The translations under genes were made by a program, and so were the position numbers. DNA of 7,342 nt from Ferrovibrio sp964429465 (GTDB lineage Bacteria > Pseudomonadota > Alphaproteobacteria > Ferrovibrionales > Ferrovibrionaceae): assembly GCA_964429465.1 (NCBI GenBank), contig CAYSCA010000169.1, positions 1 to 7,342 on the forward strand, written 5' to 3'. This document shows, piece after piece, positions 1-6,239 of the stretch; positions within the stretch are counted from its first letter, which is position 1, and each line of letters begins with the position of its first letter. The notes beneath the pieces are model-generated. The model was not told the origin of the DNA. It did not search any database and saw only the letters and a list, made by a program, of their open reading frames with translations.

Positions 1-1709
1 TTGCGCGGCGTCTCGTAATGCATGGCGACCAGCCGCGCGCGCTCCTGCCCGACATGGCGGATGCCGAGGGCATGGAGGAACCGGTCGAAACCGATTGTGC
101 GGCGCTGATCGATGGCGCGCAGCAGGTTGTTCACCGAGGTCTCGCCGTAGCCTTCCTTTTTGCGCAGTGCGTCGGCATGACGGGGCAGGCGGAAAATGTC
201 GGCCGGTTCCTTCAGCCAGCCCCATTCGTAGAAGGCGGCGATCTGCTTCTCGCCGATGCCCTCGATATCGAAGGCGCTGCGTGAGACGAAATGGCGCAGG
301 CTTTCCATCGCCTGGGCGGGGCAGCTGACGCTGCCGGTGCAGCGCCGCCGCGCTTCTGCCGCGCCGCCTTCGGTTTCGCGTTCGGCCGGCGCGCCGCAGA
401 CGGGGCATTTCGTCGGGAAGACGTAAGGCTTCGCGTTCTTCGGCCGCTTCTCCAGCACCACGGAGACAACCTGTGGGATGACGTCGCCGGCGCGCTGGAT
501 CACCACGGTATCGCCGATCCGCACATCCTTGCGCTGGATCTCGTCCTCGTTGTGGAGCGTGGCATTCGAGACCAGCACGCCGCCGACATTGATCGGCTTG
601 AGCTTGGCCACCGGCGTCAGCGTGCCGGTGCGGCCGACCTGGATGTCGATATTCTCCAGCAGGGTCTGCGCCTGCTCGGCAGGGAATTTATGGGCAATCG
701 CCCAGCGCGGGCTGCGGCTCACAAAGCCGAGCCGATCCTGCCAGTCGAGGCGATCCACCTTGTAGACGACGCCATCGATATCGAAGGCCAGCGCCGCGCG
801 CCGCTCCGCCATCGCCCTGTAATAGACAAGCAGGTCGTCGACGCTGTGACAGCGTTCGACATGCGGGTTGAGCGTGAAGCCCCAGCGGTCGAGCTTCTCG
901 CGCACCTCCGACAGCGTCTTGCCGAGCGGCGCCGAGGTCTCGCCCCAGCTATAGCCGAAGAAGCGCAGCGGACGTTTTGCGGTCACCGCCGGATCGAGCT
1001 GCCGCAGCGAGCCGGCGGCGGCATTGCGCGGATTGACCGGGACGCGGATCGCCGCCGCCGAAAGGCCTTTGGCCTCGCGTTCCTTCGCCAGCTTCTCCTG
1101 GCCGTCGCGGAAGGCAAGGAAATCCTCGCGCGTCATATAGACTTCGCCGCGCACTTCCAGCACGTCGGGCCAGCCCTTGCCGTTCAGCCTGTGCGGCACG
1201 CCTTCGCGCAGCGTGCGGATATTGGCGGTGACGTCCTCGCCCTCCTGGCCGTCGCCGCGGGTGGCGGCGCGCACCAGCTCGCCGTTTTCGTAGCGCAGGG
1301 CCGCCGAGAGGCCGTCGATCTTCGGTTCGGCGATCAGGACGAGGTCTTCAGACGCTTTCAGATTGAGGAAGCGCCGGATGCGGTCGAGGAAATCGGCGAC
1401 ATCCTCTTCGGCGAAGGCATTGTCCAGCGACAGCATCGGCTTGGAATGCCGCACCTTGGCGAAGCCCGGCGCGGGCGCGGCGCCGACGCGGGCCGAGGCG
1501 CCGCCCAGGCTGGCGAGATCGGGGAACTGCGCCTCGATCTCCAGCAGGCGCTTTTTCAGCGCATCATATTCGGCATCCGAGATGCTCGGGGCATCCTGCT
1601 GATGGTAGCGCTTGTCATGGGCGGCAATCTCTTCTTCCAGCCGCGCATGTTCGAGTTTCGCCTGACGAGGGCTGAGTTCCGCCACCGGCTTGGCGCGCTG
1701 CCGGCTCAT
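1..1709 (-). CDS. ligA: NAD-dependent DNA ligase LigA (3' end outside window)
   Basis: NAD+-dependent DNA ligase, which seals nicks in replication (Okazaki fragments) and repair through an adenylated lysine. The minus-strand frame is open from the ATG at 1709 to the window edge: 569 codons plus two bases, with no internal stop on reading the whole frame. Visible landmarks are the N-terminal Ia region (HDKRYHQQDAPSISDAEYD, about residues 31-49), MLSLDNAF, the catalytic KIDG with K130, TRGDGQEGEDVT, LEVRGEV and NPRNAAAGSLRQLD of the nucleotidyltransferase domain, then the OB-fold region. A C4 zinc finger follows with C435, C438, C457 and C463, then helix-hairpin-helix repeats ending at LGIRHVGQ. 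The family is usually about 670-710 residues, so roughly the last 110-140, including the BRCT domain, lie outside. The start is fixed by the preceding recN stop (TGA, one base, ATG) and a good AGGAAG ribosome site inside recN. It is the last visible gene of the bamD-recN-ligA run. Nothing suggests degeneration. Confidence 0.97.
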   Translation of the reverse strand, partial: MSRQRAKPVAELSPRQAKLEHARLEEEIAAHDKRYHQQDAPSISDAEYDALKKRLLEIEAQFPDLASLGGASARVGAAPAPGFAKVRHSKPMLSLDNAFAEEDVADFLDRIRRFLNLKASEDLVLIAEPKIDGLSAALRYENGELVRAATRGDGQEGEDVTANIRTLREGVPHRLNGKGWPDVLEVRGEVYMTREDFLAFRDGQEKLAKEREAKGLSAAAIRVPVNPRNAAAGSLRQLDPAVTAKRPLRFFGYSWGETSAPLGKTLSEVREKLDRWGFTLNPHVERCHSVDDLLVYYRAMAERRAALAFDIDGVVYKVDRLDWQDRLGFVSRSPRWAIAHKFPAEQAQTLLENIDIQVGRTGTLTPVAKLKPINVGGVLVSNATLHNEDEIQRKDVRIGDTVVIQRAGDVIPQVVSVVLEKRPKNAKPYVFPTKCPVCGAPAERETEGGAAEARRRCTGSVSCPAQAMESLRHFVSRSAFDIEGIGEKQIAAFYEWGWLKEPADIFRLPRHADALRKKEGYGETSVNNLLRAIDQRRTIGFDRFLHALGIRHVGQERARLVAMHYETPR

Positions 1710-1710
1710 C

Positions 1711-3393
1711 TCAGGCTTCCTGGCCGGCCAGCAGGCTGTCGGCCGCGGCGCGGGCCGCGTCGGTGACGGTGGCGCCGGCCAGCATGCGGGCGATCTCCTC
1801 GCGGCGTTCCTTCTCGGCCAGCGAAGCGACCTCGGTGAGCGTCGTGCGGTTCTTCGCCGGGCCCGCCTCGCGCTTGGCGATGCGCCAATGCTGGCCGCCC
1901 TTGGCCGCCACCTGCGGCGAATGGGTCACCACCAGTACCTGCACCTTCTCGGCCAGCCGCGCCAGGCGCTCGCCCACGGCCGCGGCGGTCGCGCCGCCGA
2001 CGCCGCGATCCACCTCGTCGAAGATCAGCGTGCCGGCCGTGCCGCGGCCGGCCAGCACGACCCGGAGCGCCAGCATGAAACGGCTGAGCTCGCCGCCCGA
2101 TGCGATCTTGGCCAGCGAGCCGGGCGCAGTGCCCGGATTGGTAGAGGCGAGGAACTGCACGCGGTCGGCGCCTTCGGCGCTCCATTGCTCCGGTGGCAGC
2201 GCCTCGACCGACGTCATGAATTTCGCCGCGCCGAGCTTGAGCGGAGCAAGCTCGGCCATCACGGCCTTGTCGAGCTTCGCGGCCGCCTTGCGGCGGGCAG
2301 CGGAGATCGCCTCGGCCTTTGCCTGGTAGGCCGCCTTCGCCGCCGCAGCCGCCTTCTCCAGCTTGCCCAGGCTGGCCGCCTGGTTATCGATCAGCGCCAG
2401 CCGCTCGGCATAGTCCTGCGCCAGTGCGGCAAGATTGTCGACCGGGACATTATGCTTGCGGGACGCGGCGCGCAGCGCAAAGAGCCGCTCCTCGACCTTC
2501 TCCAGCTTCTGCGGATCGAGATCGAGATCGCGCGCCGTGCTTTCCAGCGCCGAAGCCAGTTCGCCGGCCTGCAGCAGCACCTGGTCGGCCAGTTGCACCA
2601 CCGCATCGAGCTTGCCGGCAGCGCGGTCGGCCACGCGCTCCAGCGCACGCAGACAGGCGCGGAGCCGCGCATCGACGCCGCCGCCCTGCTCCAGCGCGGC
2701 CTGGGCGTCCTGCATGGCGGCGGCCAGCTTCTCGCCCGCCTGCAGCAGGCTGCGCTGCTCGGCCAGCGCCTGCTCCTCGCCCGGCTGCGGCTTCAGCGCC
2801 TCCAGTTCAGCGGTCACGTGGCGCAGGAAATCCTCTTCGCGCCTTGCCTGCTCGGCATTCTGCGCGGCTTCCGCCAGCGCGCGTTCGGCATCGCGCATCG
2901 CCTGATGCAGGGCGCGCAGGCCGGCAACATCCTTCTCCAGCCCGGCATATTCGTCCAGCAGGGCGCGATGCACGGTGGCATCGGTCAGGCCCTGCTCGTC
3001 ATTCTGGCCATGGATCTCGACCAGCATGTCGCCGATGCGGCGCAGCAGCGCGACGCCTACCGCCTGGTCGTTGGCAAAGGCGCGGCTTTTGCCATCCTGT
3101 CCGACCACGCGGCGCAGCACCAGCTCATCGGCGGCATCGAGGCCCTGTTCGGCGAGGATCGCATGCACCGGATGTTTCGCCGGCAGATCGAAGGTGGCCG
3201 TCACCGAGCCCTGTGCGGCACCGGCACGCACCAGCCCGGCATCGGCGCGGCGGCCGAGCGCCAGCCCGAGCGCATCGAGCAGGATCGACTTGCCGGCGCC
3301 GGTCTCGCCGGTCAGCACGCCGAGCCCGGCCCGGCAATCGAGATCGAGCCGTTCGATCAGGACGATGTCGCGGACGCCCAGTGAGGTCAGCAT
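1711..3393 (-). CDS. recN: DNA repair ATPase RecN
   Basis: RecN is an SMC-like cytoplasmic ATPase that acts early in recombinational repair of double-strand breaks. The 560-residue length matches the family (about 550-560). It begins with the typical short strand before the Walker A motif GETGAGKS (residues 29-36). HGQNDEQGL (128-136) marks the conserved RecN block after the first ATPase half. Residues about 150-380 are rich in Ala, Glu, Leu and Lys with heptad-like character, as expected for the coiled-coil arms. The second ATPase half has the ABC signature SGGEL (432-436), Walker B TLIFDEVD with D459 and E460, and the switch histidine in THSPQ (H491). The ATG at 3393 is the only in-frame ATG between the bamD stop and the Walker A region, and no strong Shine-Dalgarno precedes it. 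It lies 42 bp after bamD and one base before ligA, so it is probably cotranscribed with both. The reading frame is intact. Confidence 0.97.
   Translation of the reverse strand: MLTSLGVRDIVLIERLDLDCRAGLGVLTGETGAGKSILLDALGLALGRRADAGLVRAGAAQGSVTATFDLPAKHPVHAILAEQGLDAADELVLRRVVGQDGKSRAFANDQAVGVALLRRIGDMLVEIHGQNDEQGLTDATVHRALLDEYAGLEKDVAGLRALHQAMRDAERALAEAAQNAEQARREEDFLRHVTAELEALKPQPGEEQALAEQRSLLQAGEKLAAAMQDAQAALEQGGGVDARLRACLRALERVADRAAGKLDAVVQLADQVLLQAGELASALESTARDLDLDPQKLEKVEERLFALRAASRKHNVPVDNLAALAQDYAERLALIDNQAASLGKLEKAAAAAKAAYQAKAEAISAARRKAAAKLDKAVMAELAPLKLGAAKFMTSVEALPPEQWSAEGADRVQFLASTNPGTAPGSLAKIASGGELSRFMLALRVVLAGRGTAGTLIFDEVDRGVGGATAAAVGERLARLAEKVQVLVVTHSPQVAAKGGQHWRIAKREAGPAKNRTTLTEVASLAEKERREEIARMLAGATVTDAARAAADSLLAGQEA
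1716..1721 (-). promoter_or_regulatory. Ribosome binding site for ligA inside the recN 3' end
   Basis: On the minus strand AGGAAG lies six bases before the ligA ATG (1709-1707), within the last codons of recN. The recN TGA (1713-1711) and the ligA ATG are separated by one base. This arrangement supports the chosen ligA start and suggests translational coupling of the two genes. The coupling itself is inferred. Confidence 0.7.
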
Positions 3394-3435
3394 CGGGAAG
3401 TCAGCATGATCGGCCCGCCCGGCGCGGCATGGCGC

Positions 3436-4284
3436 TCAGAAGATCGAATTCCAGGCCCGGCCGAACCAGGACTTGTTTTCAGCGGCCTTGCTGGCCGTCG
3501 GCACTTCCTCGCCGGTCACCATCGTATAGGTGTCGACGTACCATTCGCTGCCCGGATAATTGTAGCCGAGCACGGCGGCGACATTCTGCGCCTCCTCAAC
3601 CACGCCGAGCGCCATATAGGCTTCCGCGAGGCGATGCAGCGCTTCCGGTACATGCATCGTGGTCTGGTATTTCTCGACCACCGTCTTGAAGCGGTTGATC
3701 GCCGCGATGTACTGGCCCTGGCGCAGGTAGTAGCGGCCGATCGTCATCTCCTTGCCGGCAAGATGATTGCGGGTGAGGTCGATCTTCAGCCGCGCATCGC
3801 GGGCATATTCGGTGGTGGGATAGCGGCGCACCACCTCTTCCAGCGCGTTCAGCGCCTGCTGGGTGATCTTCTGGTCGCGGCCGACATCGGTGATCTGCTC
3901 GTAATAGCTGATCGCGACCAGGTAATAGGCATAGGGCGCATCCTTGTTGCCGGGATGCAGCTGCAGGAACCGTTCGGCCGCCGAGATCGCCTCGGTATAT
4001 TTGTTCTTCTGGTAGTAGGAATAGGCAGCCATCAGCTGCGCCTTGGTGGCCCAGACCGAATAGGGGTGCTGGCGCTCGACCTCGTCGAAACCGGCGGCGG
4101 CGGCTTCCCACTCGTTCGCCGCCACGGCGTTCATGGCGTTGTTGTAAAGTTCCTCGACCGGGCGCTCGACATAGGGCGGCTCCTTGTTGCCGCAACCGGC
4201 AATGGCCAGGGCGAGGGCCATGACGGCGAGGGCGCGGCGGGCGCGTCCGCGAATCCGCGGCGAATCCAGTCGATGCATCGGCAT
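3436..4284 (-). CDS. bamD: Outer membrane assembly lipoprotein BamD
   Basis: BamD (ComL/YfiO) is the essential lipoprotein of the BAM complex, which folds beta-barrel proteins into the outer membrane from the periplasmic side. The 282-residue product starts with a basic stretch (RIRGRARR), a hydrophobic segment (ALAVMALALAIAG) and a lipobox IAGC with the lipidated Cys at residue 31, so it should be handled by signal peptidase II. The mature part is helical and TPR-like: LYNNAMNAVAANEWEAAAAGF, AQLMAAYSYYQKNKYTEAI, then YAYYLVAISYYEQ, TIGRYYLRQGQYIAAINRF and EALHRLAEAYMALGV, matching the five-repeat BamD architecture. The C-terminus ends in an aromatic SWFGRAWNSIF. The ATG at 4284 is used because it gives a complete signal peptide; a second in-frame ATG two codons later (4278) is equally possible. 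The gene is first of the bamD-recN-ligA run and is divergent from the XRE gene. Confidence 0.95.
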   Translation of the reverse strand: MPMHRLDSPRIRGRARRALAVMALALAIAGCGNKEPPYVERPVEELYNNAMNAVAANEWEAAAAGFDEVERQHPYSVWATKAQLMAAYSYYQKNKYTEAISAAERFLQLHPGNKDAPYAYYLVAISYYEQITDVGRDQKITQQALNALEEVVRRYPTTEYARDARLKIDLTRNHLAGKEMTIGRYYLRQGQYIAAINRFKTVVEKYQTTMHVPEALHRLAEAYMALGVVEEAQNVAAVLGYNYPGSEWYVDTYTMVTGEEVPTASKAAENKSWFGRAWNSIF

Positions 4285-4307
4285 GCAAATTGTCTCGCAT
4301 GGGGCCT

Positions 4308-4326
4308 GCCCAAAATCAAGTTGGGC
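4308..4326 (-). repeat. Small inverted repeat in the bamD leader
   Basis: GCCCAA (4308-4313) and TTGGGC (4321-4326) are perfect 6-bp arms around a seven-base loop. The repeat lies 24 bases upstream of the bamD start on the minus strand, so it would form a hairpin in the 5' untranslated RNA if transcription starts further upstream. It has no T-tract after it in that direction, so it is not a terminator. A role is unknown. Confidence 0.35.
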
Positions 4327-4395
4327 GGGCGATTCGGCCCTTTAACTGCCCATTGCATCTAGGCCTTTTTCGCCCACCGCCCCGGAACCCGCCCG

Positions 4396-4433
4396 AACCG
4401 GGTAATTTTCCCGGTTTTTCCCGGGCAAACCGG
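4396..4433. repeat. Overlapping inverted repeats, possible operator
   Basis: Three related half-sites occur in 38 bp. AACCGGG (4396-4402) pairs perfectly with CCCGGTT (4410-4416) across seven bases. CCGGTTT (4411-4417) pairs perfectly with AAACCGG (4427-4433) across nine bases that contain the palindrome CCCGGG. The middle arm is shared, so the two hairpins would be mutually exclusive in RNA. On DNA they form alternating half-sites typical of dimeric repressor targets. The first stem is also followed by TTT, so a weak rightward terminator is an alternative reading. Operator use by the adjacent XRE protein is a hypothesis. GC-rich DNA yields such short repeats by chance fairly often. Confidence 0.4.
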
Positions 4434-4634
4434 ACCCTATACTTCTGAACGATTTTCTACCCAAACGAATTCGCCTATTAGAGGTATTGGATACCCGAGA
4501 TTGGACGGGGCCGGCATTTGGTTAATCCCGCTTTGCGAGTGCCGCCCGCCCAAACCGGCCTTCCCGGTCCGACCGCCCTTGCTGGCCGGGCCAGGAATCT
4601 CCGGACGGGCAAAAGGATATGAACGCTTCGCCAA

Positions 4635-4640
4635 AAGGGG
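4635..4640 (+). promoter_or_regulatory. Probable ribosome binding site of the XRE gene
   Basis: AAGGGG lies six bases before the ATG at 4647, a usable though imperfect Shine-Dalgarno. An in-frame stop at 4620-4622, with no other ATG after it, confirms 4647 as the start. Confidence 0.55.
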
Positions 4641-4646
4641 CCGCAA

Positions 4647-5051
4647 ATGGGCAAAATCGCTACCCGGGTCGATGAATATGTCGGTGAGCGGATCCGCGCG
4701 CGCCGGACCGAACTCGGCCTGACCCAGGAAGAACTCGCCAACTCCCTGAAGATTTCCTATCAGCAGGTGCAGAAATACGAGACCGGCGCCAACCGCGTCA
4801 GCGCCGGCCGCCTGTTCGAGGTGGCGCAGCGCCTGCAGGTCGACATGGCCTATTTCTTCGAGGGGCTGGAAGCCAAGCTGGAAAGCAAGCCGCTGGAGCA
4901 TGGCGGCAAGAACCGCTCGACCATCGAGCTGGTGCGCAATTTCAGCGATATCGAGGACACCACCATCCGCTCCGCGGTGGCCGGCCTGATCAAGAGCATC
5001 GCCAGCCGCTACAAGGAAGACGAAGCCGATATGGTGACCTCGGGCGACTGA
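4647..5051 (+). CDS. XRE-family helix-turn-helix transcriptional regulator (PraR/SinR-like)
   Basis: This 134-residue cytoplasmic DNA-binding protein is predicted to act as a dimeric regulator. After a short lead (MGKIATRVDEYVGERIRARR), residues about 12-70 form an HTH_3/Cro-C1 domain: RIRARRTELGLTQEELANSL is helices 1-2, and ISYQQVQKYETGANRVSAGR is the recognition helix region with the family signature QxxQKYE.G.NR. The AQRLQVDMAYFFEGLE segment is the usual closing helix. The C-terminal part, about residues 90-125 (STIELVRNFSDIED...IRSAVAGLIKSIA), resembles the tail of alphaproteobacterial XRE regulators such as PraR, which I know from rhizobia as a quorum-sensing and surface-phenotype repressor. 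The exact target cannot be inferred. The gene is the only one on the plus strand, sitting between lpxC and bamD. It converges on lpxC with a shared terminator and diverges from bamD. Autoregulation or control of bamD-recN-ligA is plausible from position only. Codon use looks like that of its neighbours. Confidence 0.92.
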   Translation: MGKIATRVDEYVGERIRARRTELGLTQEELANSLKISYQQVQKYETGANRVSAGRLFEVAQRLQVDMAYFFEGLEAKLESKPLEHGGKNRSTIELVRNFSDIEDTTIRSAVAGLIKSIASRYKEDEADMVTSGD

Positions 5052-5076
5052 TCCCCCGAGACCTCGCCAAGGACAA

Positions 5077-5106
5077 AAAAAGCCCCGCTTTCCAGCGGGG
5101 CTTTTT
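5077..5106. terminator. Bidirectional intrinsic terminator between the XRE gene and lpxC
   Basis: A perfect 13-bp inverted repeat has its left arm at 5077-5089 (AAAAAGCCCCGCT), a TTCC loop at 5090-5093 and its right arm at 5094-5106 (AGCGGGGCTTTTT). The GC-rich stem is followed by a T-run on either strand, so it can end both the plus-strand XRE transcript (stop at 5051) and the minus-strand lpxC transcript (stop at 5124). It implies that lpxC transcription does not normally continue into the DNA antisense to the XRE gene or on to bamD. Confidence 0.93.
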
Positions 5107-5123
5107 CATTTCCGGAGGCTGCC

Positions 5124-6074
5124 TTAGAGGGCGGCCTCGGCCACGGCCGGATGCAGGCGGGGCCCGAGCTCGGCAGCTGCGGCCGCCGGGCGGACGGCAT
5201 CGCGCTTGACATGGGCGGTCCAGGCATAGGCGCTCTGATCGGCGAACAGCGCCTTCAGCAGCTTGTTGTTCAGCGCATGGCCCGAACGGACGCCATGGTA
5301 ATGGCCGATGATCGGCCCGCCGGCGAGATAGAGGTCGCCCAGCGCATCCAGGATCTTGTGGCGCACGAATTCGTCGTCGTAGCGCAGGCCGTCGTCGTTG
5401 AGGATGCGGTCATGGCCCAGCACGACGGCATTCTCCAGCGAGCCGCCGCGGGCCAGGCCCATGGCGCGCAGCTGCTCGACTTCCTGCACGAAGCCGAAGG
5501 TACGCGCACGGGCGATATCGGCCTTGAAGCGGCCGGGCTCGAGCTGGAACTCGGCCGTCTGGCGCCCGATCATCTTGTTGGCGAACTCGATCTCGAAATC
5601 GATCGAAAAGCCTTCGCCCGGCAGCAGCGAGGCGGCAGCGGCGCCGTCGCGCACATGCACCGGCTTCAGCACCTTGAGATATTTGCGCGGCGCCACCTGG
5701 TCGATCAGGTCGGCGCATTCGATCAGGAACACGAACGGCGCCGAGGAACCGTCCATCACCGGCACTTCCGGCCCGTCGATATCGACCAGCACATTGTCGA
5801 CGCCCATGCCCGAGAGCGCGGCGAGCAGATGCTCGACCGTGCCGATCGAGACGCCCTCGCCGGCCGCGACGGTGGTGCACATGCGCAGATCGGTCACCTG
5901 GTCGTATTTGGCGCGGACCAGCGGCTGGCCCGGCAGATCGGTGCGGCGGAATACGACGCCGGTATCCGGGGCGGCCGGGCTCAGGATCATGTGAACCTTG
6001 GCGCCGCTATGCAGACCGATGCCCGAGCACTTGATGCGGTTCTTGAGCGTCTTCTGAGCGATCTTGCCGGCCAT
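5124..6074 (-). CDS. lpxC: UDP-3-O-acyl-N-acetylglucosamine deacetylase LpxC
   Basis: LpxC is the cytoplasmic zinc amidase that removes the N-acetyl group from UDP-3-O-acyl-GlcNAc, the committed step of lipid A synthesis. The 316 residues fit the family (about 300-320). The N-terminal block KIAQKTLKNRIKCSGIGLHSG is typical. Zinc ligands are visible as H82 in GTVEHLLAAL, and H239 and D243 in RHKILDALGDLYL. E81 is the general base and H266 in SGHALNNKLL the second catalytic histidine. The substrate-binding block DGPEVPVMDGSSAPF is intact, as are the FANKMIGRQ and ARARTFGF segments. The last 25 or so residues are Ala-rich and look like a dispensable tail. The ATG at 6074 has an AGGAG site 11 bases upstream. 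The gene follows ftsZ as in other alphaproteobacteria but is separated from it by a strong terminator. Downstream it converges on the XRE gene rather than running into bamD. Confidence 0.97.
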   Translation of the reverse strand: MAGKIAQKTLKNRIKCSGIGLHSGAKVHMILSPAAPDTGVVFRRTDLPGQPLVRAKYDQVTDLRMCTTVAAGEGVSIGTVEHLLAALSGMGVDNVLVDIDGPEVPVMDGSSAPFVFLIECADLIDQVAPRKYLKVLKPVHVRDGAAAASLLPGEGFSIDFEIEFANKMIGRQTAEFQLEPGRFKADIARARTFGFVQEVEQLRAMGLARGGSLENAVVLGHDRILNDDGLRYDDEFVRHKILDALGDLYLAGGPIIGHYHGVRSGHALNNKLLKALFADQSAYAWTAHVKRDAVRPAAAAAELGPRLHPAVAEAAL

Positions 6075-6085
6075 GAATACTCAAA

Positions 6086-6090
6086 CTCCT
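6086..6090 (-). promoter_or_regulatory. Ribosome binding site of lpxC
   Basis: AGGAG on the minus strand lies 11 bases before the ATG at 6074. The core match is strong but the spacing is slightly long. It supports the annotated start of lpxC. Confidence 0.6.
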
Positions 6091-6124
6091 GATGCGGGTC
6101 GCGAATCGCTGCCCCGCGGAAAAC

Positions 6125-6159
6125 AAAAAACCGGGAATGGTTTTACCAACCACCCCCGG
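6125..6159 (-). terminator. Intrinsic terminator downstream of ftsZ
   Basis: On the minus strand, 6159-6131 forms a 12-bp stem: CCGGGGGTGGTT pairs with AACCATTCCCGG through ten Watson-Crick and two G-U pairs, around a GGTAA loop. A run of six T (6130-6125), then G and three more T, follows directly. It lies about 80 bases after the ftsZ stop and about 50 bases before the lpxC start. It should end most ftsZ transcripts, or act as an attenuator setting the share that reads on into lpxC. Confidence 0.88.
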
Positions 6160-6178
6160 CAACAACAAATCACTCTGT

Positions 6179-6193
6179 GTTACGAGATGTAAC
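6179..6193. repeat. Short inverted repeat GTTAC-GAGAT-GTAAC
   Basis: Perfect 5-bp arms (6179-6183 and 6189-6193) surround a five-base spacer, in the AT-richer DNA between the ftsZ stop and its terminator. It could be a protein site or a chance repeat. No function can be assigned. Confidence 0.25.
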
Positions 6194-6239
6194 GCGAAAC
6201 CTTCTATTTAACCCTTTGGGATAACTTCACAATTCGAGG

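Larger units (their letters stand above)
4285..4646. promoter_or_regulatory. Divergent intergenic region between bamD and the XRE gene
   Basis: This 362-bp region holds no convincing gene. It must contain the promoters of bamD-recN-ligA (leftward) and of the XRE regulator (rightward), but I see no -35/-10 pair close enough to consensus to call. It is rich in short inverted repeats: GCCCAA/TTGGGC at 4308-4326 in the bamD leader, the overlapping ACCGG/CCGGT repeats at 4396-4433, GGTAT/ATACC at 4483-4495, ACCGG/CCGGT at 4554-4568 and CTGGCC-G-GGCCAG at 4582-4594. Parts around 4435-4500 are visibly more AT-rich than the coding DNA, which fits a promoter zone. The function is inferred from position. 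Confidence 0.6.

Noticed and set aside
291..1766. A 491-codon plus-strand open frame
   Set aside because: It is antisense to ligA, which has full catalytic and zinc-finger motifs in its own frame. The translation is Arg/Ala/Gly/His-rich without family motifs, as expected of antisense frames in GC-rich coding DNA.
1690..3384. A 564-codon plus-strand open frame
   Set aside because: It spans almost exactly the antisense of recN, whose Walker A, signature and Walker B motifs are clear. The antisense product has no recognisable domain.
3406..4362. A 318-codon plus-strand open frame
   Set aside because: It is antisense to bamD, which has a lipobox and TPR-like repeats. The frame mirrors codon bias only.
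4501..4526. TTGGAC and GTTAAT upstream of the XRE gene, considered as a promoter
   Set aside because: The spacer is only 14 bases, too short for a typical sigma-70-type promoter, so I did not call it.
4437..4901. A 154-codon minus-strand open frame extending into the intergenic region
   Set aside because: It is mostly antisense to the XRE gene, whose HTH domain is unambiguous. The extension has no domain character and would run from inside a real gene into a promoter region.
5151..6092. A 313-codon plus-strand open frame
   Set aside because: It is antisense to lpxC, where all zinc and catalytic residues are present on the minus strand.
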